Positions 8,126 through 17,143 of a stretch of DNA of 64,000 bases are shown one piece after another. This stretch comes from Dokdonella_A soli (GTDB taxonomy: Bacteria; Pseudomonadota; Gammaproteobacteria; Xanthomonadales; Rhodanobacteraceae). Where the stretch lies: NCBI RefSeq assembly GCF_039523175.1, contig NZ_BAAAEU010000001.1, positions 62,001 through 126,000 of the forward strand, written 5' to 3'. Made by a program: the position numbers and the translations under genes. The notes below the pieces were generated by a model. The model saw only the letters and a program-made list of their open reading frames with translations, was not told the DNA's origin and made no database searches. Within the stretch, counting starts at the first letter, position 1; the number at the start of each line of letters is the position of its first letter.

Positions 8126-11100
8126 TCAGTCGCGATCCCACGGCGCGTGCGCTTCCTCGCGCTCGGGCGAACTGGTCGTCGCCATCGCCGGCGCGGCCGC
8201 CGGCACCTTGATCTCGGGCAGCGTGGATTCACGCAGCTTCGCGTTGGTCTTCTCGAGATCGCTACTCTGGAAGTCGGCGAACTGTTTCTCGACGTCGCCG
8301 AGTTCGCGCTTGAGCGCATCGATGCGCGCCAACTGATAGTCGGTCGGCTTGCCGTCGTAGGCCATGATCGAGCCGTACAAGGTATCCATGTGCTCGCGCA
8401 GGCGTTCCTCGCCGGTGATCGCACCGCCTTCCTTGGTCGCGACGATCTTCTTGCGGATCTCATCGGCCTTGGCGGACAGCGCGGCGAGCTGCTTGCGCGT
8501 GGCATCCGTTTCGGGAAGTTTCGCGGCTGCCGCATCGGCTTGCCCGCGCACCGCGTTGATCTTGAACACGAGGTCGCTCATGTCGCCAAACAGAGCACGC
8601 ACGTGCATCGCGGCATCGTATTGCGCACGGCGATCGACGACCGAGTACTTGGCGCGACGATCGAGGCCGACATCCATCTTCGTCTCGTAGACGTCCTTGC
8701 CCTTGGTCATGCGCACCGTGTAGGTACCGGGCGGAACGCGCGGACCTTGCGTCGAGTTGAACGCGATCTGCGCGGCGGGCGGCACGTGCGGCGGCTTCAC
8801 GCGCATCGACCAGGTCACGCGATTGATGCCGCGGCGCACGCTGGCCGGAATCGTGTCGATGAGTTCACCCTTGTCGTCGAGCACGTCGATTTTCAGCTTG
8901 CCGAACAGATGACGACCCTTCTGGTAATAGGTGATCTCGGCACCGGTCGCGGGGTTCGGACCGCTGAAGGCTGCATCGCCCTCCGACCAGCCACCGAACG
9001 AATTGATGCGCTGCTGCACCGGCCGCGTCGCAAGGAACGCAGCCTCGCTCGCCAGCGTCTTCGCATCGAGCGCGCGCAGCGGAGTCAGGTCGTCGACGAT
9101 CCAGATGCCACGGCCATGCGTCGCCAGCGCGAGCGAAGCGTCGCGGTTCTGGAACGCGAAGTCGCGCACCGCGACGGCCGGGAAATCGCCGCCCTTGAAC
9201 TGCGCCCACTCCCTGCCACCGTCGATCGAGATCCAGAGGCCGAATTCGGTGCCGGCGTAGAGCAAGTCCGGCTTGACCGTGTCCTCCTTGATCACGTGGA
9301 CATAACCACGCAGGCCCTTGTCCTTCGAGGTGCCCAGTGCAGTCCAGGTCTTGCCGTAGTCGCGTGTGCGGTAGATGTACGGCGCCATGTCGCCGAAGGT
9401 GTGACGGTCGAACGCGACCAGCGCGCTGCCGGCATCGAAGCCGCTGGCCTGCACCCACGACACCCAGGCATGCTCCGGCAGACCCTTGACGTTCTTCACG
9501 ACGTTGGTCCAGCTCTTGCCATCATCACGCGTGAGCTGCACGTTGCCGTCGTCGGTACCGACCCAGATCACCCCTGCCTGCTTCGGCGATTCGCTGATCG
9601 AGTAGATCGTCGTGTGCATCTCGGCCGCCGAGTTGTCGACCGTGATGCCGCCCGATTCCTCCTGCTTCTGCTTCACCGGATCGTTGGTGGTCAGGTCCGG
9701 CGAGATGCGGTCCCAGCTCTGGCCGTGGTCACGCGAGCGGAACAGGAACTGCGCGCCGATGTAAATCGTGCCCTTCTCGTTCGGGCTCAACGCGATCGGT
9801 GTATTCCAGTTCCAGCGCAACTTCTCGTTGTAGTTCGCGGTGGGCTGGATGCTGCGGATCTCGTGCGTATAGCGGTTGACGCGAGCGATCGTGCCGCCCT
9901 GGTACTCGGCGTAGATGTAGTCGGCATCGGCCGGATCCTCGAACATCCAGAAGCCGTCGCCGCCGTACATGTTCTCCCAGCGCGAGTTGGTCACGCCGCC
10001 GGGATACGCGCTGTCGCCGACCCAGGAACTGTTGTCCTGCAGGCCGCCGTAGACATGGAACGGATCGGAGCCGTCGGTGCTGACATGGTAGAACTGCGAC
10101 ACCGGCAGGTTGTTTTGCTTCCACCACTTGTTGCCGCCGTCCCAGGACTGCCAGAGGCCACCGTCGTCGCCGCTGATCACGTGCTGCGTATCGGTCGGGT
10201 CGATCCAGATGATGTGGTGGTCGCCGTGCGTGCCGCCGCCGACGTTCGCGAAGCTCTTGCCGCCATCGAGGCTCTGGATCAGCGCCAAATCCGGCTTGAA
10301 CAGACGATCGGGATTCTTCGGATCGACGATGAGGTTGGCGAAATAGAACGGACGCCAGACCATCATCTGGCTCTTGTCGCGCTTGTCCCAGGTCTTGCCG
10401 CCGTCATCGGAACGGTACAGCGCCGAATCGGTCGATTCGACGAACGCGTAGACGATGTTCGCTGCGGACGGCGCGACCGTGACCGCGATGCGTCCGTAGG
10501 GCTTCTTCGGAAAGCCCTTGTTGGCTGCATCGGTGACCTCGGTCCACGAACGGCCGGCGTCCGCGGAGCGGAACAAGCCGCTGGCGGACGGCGCCTCGGC
10601 GGAATCGCCACCGGAACGGAACGTCCAGCCCTTGCGGCGGAAATCCCAGAGCCCGGCGAAAACCACGTTCGCATCCTTCGGGTCGAAGCTGATCGAAGAG
10701 CAGCCCGTCGAAAGGTTCTTGCCCTTCAATACCAGGTTCCAGCTCTTTCCGCCGTCGGTCGTCTTGTACAGGCCGCGGTCGGCCGAATCGCTCCACAGCT
10801 TGCCGGGTACGCAGGCGTAGACCGTGTTGCCGTCACGCGGATCGACGAGGATCTTGGCGATGCGCTCGGAGTTGTCGAGACCGACGTGACTCCAGGTCTC
10901 GCCGCCGTCGGTCGACTTGTAGATGCCGTTGCCGATCGACACCGAATTGCGCGTCCACGGTTCGCCGGTGCCGACCCAGATCGTGTCGTGCTGCGACGGA
11001 TCGATCGCGATCGCACCGATCGACTGCACCGGCTGCTTGTCGAATACGGTTTTGAACGTCGTGCCGCCGTCGGTCGACTTCCACACGCCGCCCGAGGCAG

Positions 11101-11323
11101 CGCCAACGAACAACGTGGTCTTGCCGTCTTTGCCCGGCACCGCGTCGAGCGCGGCAATGCGCCCGCTCATCGTCGCCGAGCCGATGTTGCGCGCGCCGAG
11201 ACCGGAGATGACGCCGGCGTCGAAGCGCGGCGCCGGCGTTCCCGCCGTGCCGGCGAGCGCGACACCGCCGAACGAGACGGCGACCAGCGCCGACAGCGAA
11301 ACCTTGCCGATAATGGATGTCAT
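8126..11323 (-). CDS. Secreted BNR/VPS10 (sortilin)-repeat protein
   Basis: A 1065-residue exported protein built from about ten repeats of the BNR/Asp-box type: KSTDGGTTFKTVF, KSTDGGETWSHV, KTTDGGKSWNLV, RSADAGRSWTEV, RSDDGGKTWDKR, RSRDHGQSWDRI, LTRDDGKSWTNV, RTRDYGKTWTAL and ISIDGGREWAQF. These form beta-propellers like the VPS10 domain of sortilin and some glycosidases. A clean signal peptide (MTSIIGKVSLSALVAVSFGG to ALA) supports the ATG at 11323, which has AGGGGA about 10 bases upstream; an upstream ATG at 11344 overlaps the preceding stop. The last 250 residues form a separate beta and coiled-coil region (LPEIKVP near the end). The function of this bacterial family is not established; glycosidase residues cannot be pointed to. 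It forms an operon with the LolA-like gene upstream. Confidence 0.85.
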   Translation of the reverse strand: MTSIIGKVSLSALVAVSFGGVALAGTAGTPAPRFDAGVISGLGARNIGSATMSGRIAALDAVPGKDGKTTLFVGAASGGVWKSTDGGTTFKTVFDKQPVQSIGAIAIDPSQHDTIWVGTGEPWTRNSVSIGNGIYKSTDGGETWSHVGLDNSERIAKILVDPRDGNTVYACVPGKLWSDSADRGLYKTTDGGKSWNLVLKGKNLSTGCSSISFDPKDANVVFAGLWDFRRKGWTFRSGGDSAEAPSASGLFRSADAGRSWTEVTDAANKGFPKKPYGRIAVTVAPSAANIVYAFVESTDSALYRSDDGGKTWDKRDKSQMMVWRPFYFANLIVDPKNPDRLFKPDLALIQSLDGGKSFANVGGGTHGDHHIIWIDPTDTQHVISGDDGGLWQSWDGGNKWWKQNNLPVSQFYHVSTDGSDPFHVYGGLQDNSSWVGDSAYPGGVTNSRWENMYGGDGFWMFEDPADADYIYAEYQGGTIARVNRYTHEIRSIQPTANYNEKLRWNWNTPIALSPNEKGTIYIGAQFLFRSRDHGQSWDRISPDLTTNDPVKQKQEESGGITVDNSAAEMHTTIYSISESPKQAGVIWVGTDDGNVQLTRDDGKSWTNVVKNVKGLPEHAWVSWVQASGFDAGSALVAFDRHTFGDMAPYIYRTRDYGKTWTALGTSKDKGLRGYVHVIKEDTVKPDLLYAGTEFGLWISIDGGREWAQFKGGDFPAVAVRDFAFQNRDASLALATHGRGIWIVDDLTPLRALDAKTLASEAAFLATRPVQQRINSFGGWSEGDAAFSGPNPATGAEITYYQKGRHLFGKLKIDVLDDKGELIDTIPASVRRGINRVTWSMRVKPPHVPPAAQIAFNSTQGPRVPPGTYTVRMTKGKDVYETKMDVGLDRRAKYSVVDRRAQYDAAMHVRALFGDMSDLVFKINAVRGQADAAAAKLPETDATRKQLAALSAKADEIRKKIVATKEGGAITGEERLREHMDTLYGSIMAYDGKPTDYQLARIDALKRELGDVEKQFADFQSSDLEKTNAKLRESTLPEIKVPAAAPAMATTSSPEREEAHAPWDRD

Positions 11324-11340
11324 GGTCGTAGGTCCCCTGC

Positions 11341-12084
11341 TCATTTGCCGGCACCGGCGTGCGCCGCCGGGAATGCGAACTGGCTGTCGTCGATCGGTGC
11401 ATTCGCTTCGGCATGCTCGATCGTGGTCTGCGAGCGACCGTCGCCTTTGGTTTCGGTCGCGATCGAGAACGGGAAGTACACGCCGGCGACCTGTTCGTAG
11501 TCGCCATAGTCGGTCACGCTCTCGACCTGGGTGCCACGCACGCTGCGCTGCGCGACCGTGCGGATCTCGAGGAAATGGTCCGGATCGAGGTAGACGTATT
11601 CGACGTCGCCGTTCTTCAGCGTGACCTTGAGCTTGTGCGCGTCAGTGCCGTCGACGTCCTCGGTGCCGAGGTATTCGATCTTGCTGCCGCGCTCGTGCGC
11701 GCCGATCAGCTGCCCGGCGATCGGTGCATCGTCGGCGAGCGACTTGGCATCATCGGCCGACATGCGTTCCGGATCCTTGCGGCCCTGGAACGGAGAGATC
11801 TGCCAGGCCTCCTTGCCGTCCCAGGCCTGCACTGCGGTCAGGCCCTGAATGCTGGCCTCGCTGCGCACGGAGTCGGGTGCCTTCTGGTATTGCGCCAGCC
11901 GCAGCTCGAACTGGCCGCCGAACAGCAGCTTGCCTTCGGTCTTCAGCGTCTTGATCACGGCCACCTTGTCGGCACCGCCGCGCGCCGCGAGATTCTTGGC
12001 GAGCAATTCATCGAGGCTGGTCGCGTGCGCGCCCGCGGAGGCGAGCATGAGCACGAACAAGCCACTTCCCAATCGAATGGACAT
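11341..12084 (-). CDS. Periplasmic LolA/LolB-like lipoprotein-sorting-fold protein
   Basis: A 247-residue exported protein. The ATG at 12084 has GGGAG 7 bases upstream and gives a clear signal peptide ending near AGAHA. The mature part starts SLDELLAKNLAARGGADKVA, a pattern seen in uncharacterised outer membrane lipoprotein-sorting-like proteins, followed by alternating beta strands (TEGKLLFGGQFELRLAQYQK, YLGTEDVDGTDAHKLKV, VEYVYLDPDHFLEIRTV). It lacks a lipobox. Its stop is adjacent to the start region of the BNR protein, so the two genes form an operon and the proteins may work together on a surface or periplasmic substrate. The exact role is unknown. Confidence 0.7.
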   Translation of the reverse strand: MSIRLGSGLFVLMLASAGAHATSLDELLAKNLAARGGADKVAVIKTLKTEGKLLFGGQFELRLAQYQKAPDSVRSEASIQGLTAVQAWDGKEAWQISPFQGRKDPERMSADDAKSLADDAPIAGQLIGAHERGSKIEYLGTEDVDGTDAHKLKVTLKNGDVEYVYLDPDHFLEIRTVAQRSVRGTQVESVTDYGDYEQVAGVYFPFSIATETKGDGRSQTTIEHAEANAPIDDSQFAFPAAHAGAGK

Positions 12085-12201
12085 GCGATTCTCCCGGCTT
12101 GGGCCGGTTCGCGACGTGAACCCCTGCAACGCACGCTCGCGATCCGGACATGGACACGTCGAGAGTATCGGATGAGTCTCATCCACGCGATGGGCAGAAA
12201 G

Positions 12202-13392
12202 TCATGCCGCCGGAGGCGCTGGCTCGTTCCCCGGCACGAAGCGCACGGTTTCCGCGAAGACCGCACCTTCGTCCTGTGCGCTCCGGCGTGCCCGATACTG
12301 CGCCCAGCGTGACGCGATGCGGTGACCGCATGCGATGCTCGGCTTTTCGACAAAGCGGTACACACAGGCGGCGACCACGATCGTCAACGCCGCGTTGACG
12401 AACAGGTACACGCCAAGATGCTGCGTACGCCACCACGACGTGGCCGGCTGTTGCAGCAACCACCACCACAGCGCCATGAACACGACCGGATGGAACAGAT
12501 AGATCGAGTAGCTGATCCGTCCCAGCCAGTCGGTCAGTCGTGTCGATACCCGCAGCCAGCTCGTGCCGCCGATGAACACGGCCATTCCGAGCGCGCACGG
12601 AATCCATGCGTCGCGCTCGGCTCCGGTCATCAGGAGGCCGGCCGCCGGCAGGATCGCGAGATACCCTGCGAACAAGGCATACACGCTCGCACGCAGCCAT
12701 GGCGCGCGCCGGGCTGCGCCATCGACCACGCAGGTGCGGTAAAGCGTCCCGCACAGCATGATCGACAGGTAGAAGCATGCAAGCGACACTTTCGCGTCCA
12801 GCAGCGGCATGCCCAGCGAGCGCGTCACCTCCGCCAGCGCATGGGCCAGACCGAGCCCAATCGCGAGCGCGCAGACACGACGCATGTTGGCCAGGCTGTT
12901 GGTCAGCAACAGCACGACGCACAAGGCATAGAACGTCCACTCGGCGAGCAGCGTCCAGTACAAGCCCTCGGCCGGACGCGCGCCAAGCACGTTCTGCAGC
13001 AGCGTGAGATTGATCGCGAAATCACGCGCGCTGAACTCGTTGCCCCAGATCCAGAAACCGGTGAGCGCACCGAGCGGTATCGACAACCAGTACGCCGGAT
13101 AGATCCGGAAGAAACGCTTGATGACAAAACTGCCGACCGCCGCCGGGCGCCCGGCATGCATGCTGAACGGGATGACGAAACCGCTGATCAGGAAGAACAC
13201 GATGACGCCGATACGGCCGACATCGACCGAATCCGCGATGGCGCGCAGCCAGCGCCCGCCGGCCATTCCGCTGGGGTCGGCGTGCACGTAGATATCGGCC
13301 ACGTGTCGCCACAGCACCAGCAACGCGGCGATCGCGCGCAACGCGTCGATGTGACGCAGGCGCCGATCCTCTCCCACAAGGATGCTGTTCAT
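12202..13392 (-). CDS. Acyltransferase 3 family membrane protein (OafA-like)
   Basis: A 396-residue integral membrane protein with about ten helices. It starts with the family signature RHIDALRAIAALLVLWRHVADIY, in which the Arg and His in helix 1 are the conserved catalytic or acyl-donor handling residues (shown here as RAIAALLVLWRH). Other family marks are FFLISGFVIPFS and KRFFRIYPAYWLSI. Family members O-acetylate or O-acylate sugars of lipopolysaccharide, exopolysaccharide or peptidoglycan, drawing acyl groups across the inner membrane. No glycan locus surrounds it, so the acceptor is unknown. A TTG/CTG start further upstream is not needed because the motif begins at residue 11. Confidence 0.92.
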   Translation of the reverse strand: MNSILVGEDRRLRHIDALRAIAALLVLWRHVADIYVHADPSGMAGGRWLRAIADSVDVGRIGVIVFFLISGFVIPFSMHAGRPAAVGSFVIKRFFRIYPAYWLSIPLGALTGFWIWGNEFSARDFAINLTLLQNVLGARPAEGLYWTLLAEWTFYALCVVLLLTNSLANMRRVCALAIGLGLAHALAEVTRSLGMPLLDAKVSLACFYLSIMLCGTLYRTCVVDGAARRAPWLRASVYALFAGYLAILPAAGLLMTGAERDAWIPCALGMAVFIGGTSWLRVSTRLTDWLGRISYSIYLFHPVVFMALWWWLLQQPATSWWRTQHLGVYLFVNAALTIVVAACVYRFVEKPSIACGHRIASRWAQYRARRSAQDEGAVFAETVRFVPGNEPAPPAA

Positions 13393-13416
13393 GCGGTGAT
13401 CATCGCGCAGTGCAAC

Positions 13417-13719
13417 TCAGAGCCGCACACGGCCGCGCAGGATGTCCCAGTACATCACCCAGTCGCCGGCGAGGCTGTAGAAGGGTTGCTGGAACGTGGC
13501 CGGGCGATTCTTCTCGAACGCAAAATGGCCGATCCAGGCGAAGCCATAGCCGAACAGCGGCGCCAGCCACAGCCAGCGCGCATCGTGCATCAGCACTGCG
13601 GCGGCGACCGTCGCCAACACCAGCGTGCTGCCGACGAAATGCATGCGCCGGCAATTCCGGTTCGAATGCTCGGACAGATAGAACGGGTAGAACGCACGGA
13701 AATTCGCGTAGCGGGACAT
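13417..13719 (-). CDS. Mpo1-like (DUF962) small membrane protein
   Basis: A 100-residue protein starting MSRYANFRAFYPFYLSEHSN and followed by CRRMHFVGSTLVLATV, GYGFAWIGHFAFEKNRPATF and GDWVMYWDILRGR. These are the His-containing motifs of the DUF962/Mpo1 family; yeast Mpo1 is an Fe2+-dependent dioxygenase in 2-hydroxy fatty acid alpha-oxidation. The conserved histidines (HSN, MHFVG, GHFAFEKNRP) are all present. Two membrane helices are predicted. The open frame extends upstream to 13893 over the pirin gene, but family alignment places the start at 13719. The bacterial role is not known; an involvement in fatty acid metabolism is inference from yeast. Confidence 0.85.
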   Translation of the reverse strand: MSRYANFRAFYPFYLSEHSNRNCRRMHFVGSTLVLATVAAAVLMHDARWLWLAPLFGYGFAWIGHFAFEKNRPATFQQPFYSLAGDWVMYWDILRGRVRL

Positions 13720-13736
13720 CGGAAACCTCGCAACCG

Positions 13737-14612
13737 TCAACGCTCCGGCAACGGGATGAATTCCGTCTCGCCGGGTACCTGGCCGAAGCGCTGCGCGAGC
13801 CAGTCGGCCTTGGCGCGTTCGATGCGTTCCCGGCTCGACGCGACGAAGTTCCACCACAGGTAGCGCTCGCCATCGAGCCGCGCGCCGCCGCAAAGCAGGA
13901 GGCGCGCGCTATCCGTGGCCACGATCTCGACGTCGCCCGTGCCGGGCAGAACGTACATGCGCTCGGCCAGCACCGCTTCTCCGTCGATGCGTGCCGTGCC
14001 ACTGACGACATAGACCGCGCGCTCTTCATGTTCAGCCGGAACCGCCAGCGTGGCGCCCTGCGCGAGCTCCACGTCGACGTACAGCGTCGGCGCATAGATG
14101 CGTACCGGCGACTCCATCCCGAACGCGCGACCCGCGATCACGCGCAGACGTACGCCGTCGTGCGTGGACTCGGGCAGCACCTGCGCGTCGTAGTGACGGA
14201 ACTCCGGCGCGTCATCTTCGTGCGCCAGCGGCAACGCGACCCAGGTCTGGATGCCATGCATGCGATGGCCGGCGGCGCGCTCCGCATCCGGCGTGCGCTC
14301 GGAATGCACGATGCCACGGCCGGCGGTCATCCAGTTCACGTCGCCGGGACGGATCACCTGCGCGAAACCGAGGCTGTCGCGGTGGGTCAACGCGCCTTCG
14401 TAGAGATAGGTGACCGTGGCGAGGCCGATATGCGGATGCGGACGCACGTCGAGTCCGCGGCCCGGCGGCAGCTCGGCCGGGCCGATATGATCGAAGAACA
14501 CGAACGGCCCGACGTTTCTGCGCAGGCGGAACGGCAGCAGGCGGCGCACCATGAACCCCTCTCCGAGATCATGCAGACGCGGTTCGATCAGTAGCGGTTT
14601 CTCGGGAGACAT
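13737..14612 (-). CDS. Pirin family protein (quercetinase-like bicupin)
   Basis: A 291-residue bicupin. The metal-binding set of pirins is complete: PHPHIGLATVTYLYEG with His59 and His61, and AGRGIVHSE with His103 and Glu105. The C-terminal cupin carries YAPTLYVDVELAQG. Bacterial pirins have been reported as quercetin 2,3-dioxygenases (YhhW, YhaK) or as modulators of central metabolism; which applies here is unknown. Start is not certain: ATGs at 14612, 14621 and 14642 are in frame; the first is chosen because conserved sequence starts right after it and the others overlap the divergent hydrolase leader. The Mpo1-like gene follows 17 bases downstream on the same strand, suggesting an operon. 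Confidence 0.9.
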   Translation of the reverse strand: MSPEKPLLIEPRLHDLGEGFMVRRLLPFRLRRNVGPFVFFDHIGPAELPPGRGLDVRPHPHIGLATVTYLYEGALTHRDSLGFAQVIRPGDVNWMTAGRGIVHSERTPDAERAAGHRMHGIQTWVALPLAHEDDAPEFRHYDAQVLPESTHDGVRLRVIAGRAFGMESPVRIYAPTLYVDVELAQGATLAVPAEHEERAVYVVSGTARIDGEAVLAERMYVLPGTGDVEIVATDSARLLLCGGARLDGERYLWWNFVASSRERIERAKADWLAQRFGQVPGETEFIPLPER

Positions 14613-14684
14613 GGAGCGCATGACAAGATGACGATGCATCATGATGCCATCATCGGGCCCGCGGTGAGAGGAATCTGTCCACCC

Positions 14685-15641
14685 ATGCAGGAATCATCGC
14701 CGTTTGAATATCTCGGTGACGGCATCACCGCCATCGATATCGGGCTGGGGCGGCAACGCTTCGGCGCGTGCTATCTGATCGAGTCGAACGGTGCCGCCGC
14801 GCTCTTCGATGCGGGCACGAACTACAGCGTGCCGAGAATCCTGGCGGCGATCGCGGAACGCAGCCTCGCGCCGGATGCCGTGCGCTATCTGATCGCGAGC
14901 CACGTACATCTCGACCATGCCGGAGGCATCGGCGCGCTGCTGCGCGAGCTGCCGAACGCGAGCGTGCTCGCGCATCCGCGCGGTGTACCGCATCTGGTCG
15001 ATCCGTCCATGCTGCAGGCAAGCGCCGAGGGCGTCTACGGCGTCGACGTGGTGGCGCAAACCTATGGCGAGCTGGTGCCGGTTCCGGCGCAACGCATCCG
15101 TGCCTTGGCCGACGACGAATGCATCGATCTCGATGGACGCACGCTGCGCTTCATGGACAGCCCCGGACATGCACGCCATCACCTGACGCTGTACGACGAA
15201 ACCAGCGCCAGCTGGTTCACCGGCGATTGCTTCGGTATCAGCTACCGCGATTTTGATGGCGGCTCGGCACCCTTCATCTTTCCGACCACGAGCCCGATCC
15301 AGTTCGACCCGGACGCGATGAAAGCGACGATCGCGCGCATGCTCGAGCGAACGCCGCGCGCGATGCTGCTCACGCACTATTCGCGCGTCGAACACCCCGT
15401 CGAACGCTCGCGGGCATTGATCCGGATGATCGACGCGCAGGTCGAACTCGCGCGCGGATTCCACGGCCGCGCCGACGCGGTCGCCGCGCTGACCGAAGCC
15501 TTGCAACGGCTGTATTTCGCCGAAGTCCGGCGTCTGGGTGCGCCGGTCGCTGAAGCCGAATCGCGACGTCTGCTCGCGGTCGATGCGGAACTCAATGCGA
15601 AGGGCATGCTGATCTGGCTCGATCGCGAAGGAAAAGCCTGA
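14685..15641 (+). CDS. Metallo-beta-lactamase fold hydrolase
   Basis: A 318-residue MBL-fold protein. The zinc-binding motif is SHVHLDHAGG (His73, His75, Asp77, His78), followed by SPGHARHHLTLY, FTGDCFGISY and LLTHYSRV, which supply the other ligands. The closest general type is the glyoxalase II-like/lactonase or uncharacterised hydrolase group with a C-terminal helical extension (residues 240-318). The start at 14685 has AGAGGA about 12 bases upstream; an ATG at 14628 would overlap the divergent pirin start. Cytoplasmic, no signal peptide. The substrate cannot be told from the sequence. Confidence 0.88.
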   Translation: MQESSPFEYLGDGITAIDIGLGRQRFGACYLIESNGAAALFDAGTNYSVPRILAAIAERSLAPDAVRYLIASHVHLDHAGGIGALLRELPNASVLAHPRGVPHLVDPSMLQASAEGVYGVDVVAQTYGELVPVPAQRIRALADDECIDLDGRTLRFMDSPGHARHHLTLYDETSASWFTGDCFGISYRDFDGGSAPFIFPTTSPIQFDPDAMKATIARMLERTPRAMLLTHYSRVEHPVERSRALIRMIDAQVELARGFHGRADAVAALTEALQRLYFAEVRRLGAPVAEAESRRLLAVDAELNAKGMLIWLDREGKA

Positions 15642-15654
15642 TCAGTACGGCAGG

Positions 15655-15671
15655 CGTCGGCATCGCCGACG
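15655..15671. terminator. Hairpin between convergent hydrolase and DUF2235 genes
   Basis: A 7-bp perfect stem CGTCGGC/GCCGACG with a 3-base loop fills the short gap between two convergent stop codons. There is no T run on either strand, so termination is likely only assisted by it. Confidence 0.35.
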
Positions 15672-16775
15672 TCAGGCGGTGATATCCGGCGGCAGCGCAA
15701 TCGCGCGATTGCGCACGGCCTGCACCAGCGACGGCGGACGATATGCGGTATCGACACGCCAGCGCTGCCAGACCGAGTCGTCCACGGTTTCGTTGACACC
15801 GCCGCCGAGCACGCGGTCTTGCGGCGGTTTGACCAGATGGTAGAGGCCATCCATGAATTCGCGCCAGGAATCGCGCGGCACACCGAGGTCTGCGTCAGGT
15901 GGCGGCTCGCACAGCGTGCTGCAGCCGAGTCCGGCGCCGAACGCCTTGCGCTGCAACCAGGCCAAGGCAAGATCGGGCAACGGATCAGGCGCGCGGCCGA
16001 CGCCATCGCGGTCGTTGCCGCCGCCGACGTCGCCGTGCGAGCCGATGAACCAGCGCTGCTCGATCTCGATCTGTCCCGCCTTCTTCGAGGTCAGCGTTTC
16101 TCCCGGCCCCAGCGTCGCCGGATTGCGCGTCCACAAGGTCGGCGCGAAGTCCGCGCGGCGTTCGTCGAGTGCCAGTGCATGGTAGGCGTACTTGACGATG
16201 CTGCTGAGCTCGGTGTCGTGGAAGCGATAGCGGGCCCGTGCATAGGGAAACCACGACGCGACATCCGGAATGCCGAGCGCACCCACGGTTTCCCATACGC
16301 CGATGCAGCGAATCTCGATCTCGACCGAATGCTGTGACCGCCAGTCGATCGCCTCGGCAGCATCCGGGTGGATGTCCGTGCGGTAGAAATCGTAGGCCGT
16401 GGACACATCGGCGGCGGAGACCGCGCCACTGCCGTTACGCTTCAGCAGCCCGCATTTGCGGATCATGCCGCCCAGGCTGCGCGCCGTGTACGCCCCACGG
16501 CTGAAGCCGAACAGGAAGACCGCGTCATCAGGCTGCCAGATGCCGGCCAGCCAGCGGTAGCCATCCTCGACGTTGCCGGACAGCCCGAGGCCGAACGCGC
16601 CGCCCAGCCAGTGCTCGATGCCTGAAGCCACGCCGACACCGGGAATGTACTCGACCTGTTGCGCGGTCCCGCCCGCCGGCGTGCCAAGCAACCGGCGCAG
16701 ACGTTCGACATTGGTGTTCGATTCCGGCTTGCTCCAGGTGCCGTCGAACAGCAGGACAAGGTTGCGCCCGGCCAC
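15672..16775 (-). CDS. DUF2235 protein, Tle1-like phospholipase/lipase
   Basis: A 367-residue alpha/beta hydrolase of the DUF2235 family. It begins VAGRNLVLLFDGTWSKPESN, the family's N-terminal Asp motif, and has the nucleophile elbow FGFSRGAYTARSLGG with Ser92 in GxSxG. WFIGSHGDVGGG later supplies the conserved His and Asp region. Type VI secretion lipase effector Tle1 belongs to this family, but many members are not secreted effectors. No VgrG, immunity lipoprotein or T6SS gene is visible here. The start is a GTG at 16775 preceded by GGAGGGG; a second GTG at 16790 is also in frame. Orphan gene, convergent with the MBL hydrolase. Confidence 0.85.
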   Translation of the reverse strand: MAGRNLVLLFDGTWSKPESNTNVERLRRLLGTPAGGTAQQVEYIPGVGVASGIEHWLGGAFGLGLSGNVEDGYRWLAGIWQPDDAVFLFGFSRGAYTARSLGGMIRKCGLLKRNGSGAVSAADVSTAYDFYRTDIHPDAAEAIDWRSQHSVEIEIRCIGVWETVGALGIPDVASWFPYARARYRFHDTELSSIVKYAYHALALDERRADFAPTLWTRNPATLGPGETLTSKKAGQIEIEQRWFIGSHGDVGGGNDRDGVGRAPDPLPDLALAWLQRKAFGAGLGCSTLCEPPPDADLGVPRDSWREFMDGLYHLVKPPQDRVLGGGVNETVDDSVWQRWRVDTAYRPPSLVQAVRNRAIALPPDITA

Positions 16776-16882
16776 GATCCCCTCCGCCACGATGCCGCAT
16801 TGCCACCCGCCGCACTGGTGCGGATCGCAATCGCGTCCGCTTAGCGACGCGGTCGGTCGCTATGGCCCGGATTGTGCGCCTG

Positions 16883-17143
16883 TCAGCGCCGGCCGCGCTG
16901 CGGACGGTCGCTGGCGAGACCGACGCGCAGGGTCGCGCCGTCCTGGGTCGAACCATCGAGGCCCGCGATCGCCGCGCGCGCCTCGTGCCCCTCCATCGCG
17001 AGTTCCGCAAAACCGCGGCACTCGTTCTTGAACGGATCGGTAGCGAGCTTGAGCTTGTGCACGCGGCCGAACTTCGCAAACAGTTCGGTGACGGAATTTT
17101 CAGTCGCACTGCGCGGCAAACCACGCACGTTAAGGGTCAGCAT
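16883..17143 (-). CDS. RRM-domain RNA-binding protein
   Basis: An 86-residue single RNA recognition motif. RNP2 is LTLNVRGL at residues 2-9 and RNP1 is RGFAELAM at 43-50, with the degenerate aromatic positions typical of bacterial RRM proteins (Rbp type). The C-terminus ends in Arg-rich DRPQRGRR. The ATG at 17143 has AAGGAG 7 bases upstream, and the open frame upstream of it is not protein-like. Such proteins bind structured RNA and are often cold-responsive in bacteria; it lies just downstream of a cold shock gene on the same strand, but a strong terminator separates the two, so it is an independent unit. Confidence 0.88.
   Translation of the reverse strand: MLTLNVRGLPRSATENSVTELFAKFGRVHKLKLATDPFKNECRGFAELAMEGHEARAAIAGLDGSTQDGATLRVGLASDRPQRGRR

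Noticed and set aside
8147..11500. Plus-strand open frame of 1117 codons opposite the BNR gene
   Set aside because: Rich in Arg, Val and Asp-His, without any domain, and exactly antisense to a gene with clear BNR repeats and signal peptide. High GC content opens antisense frames.
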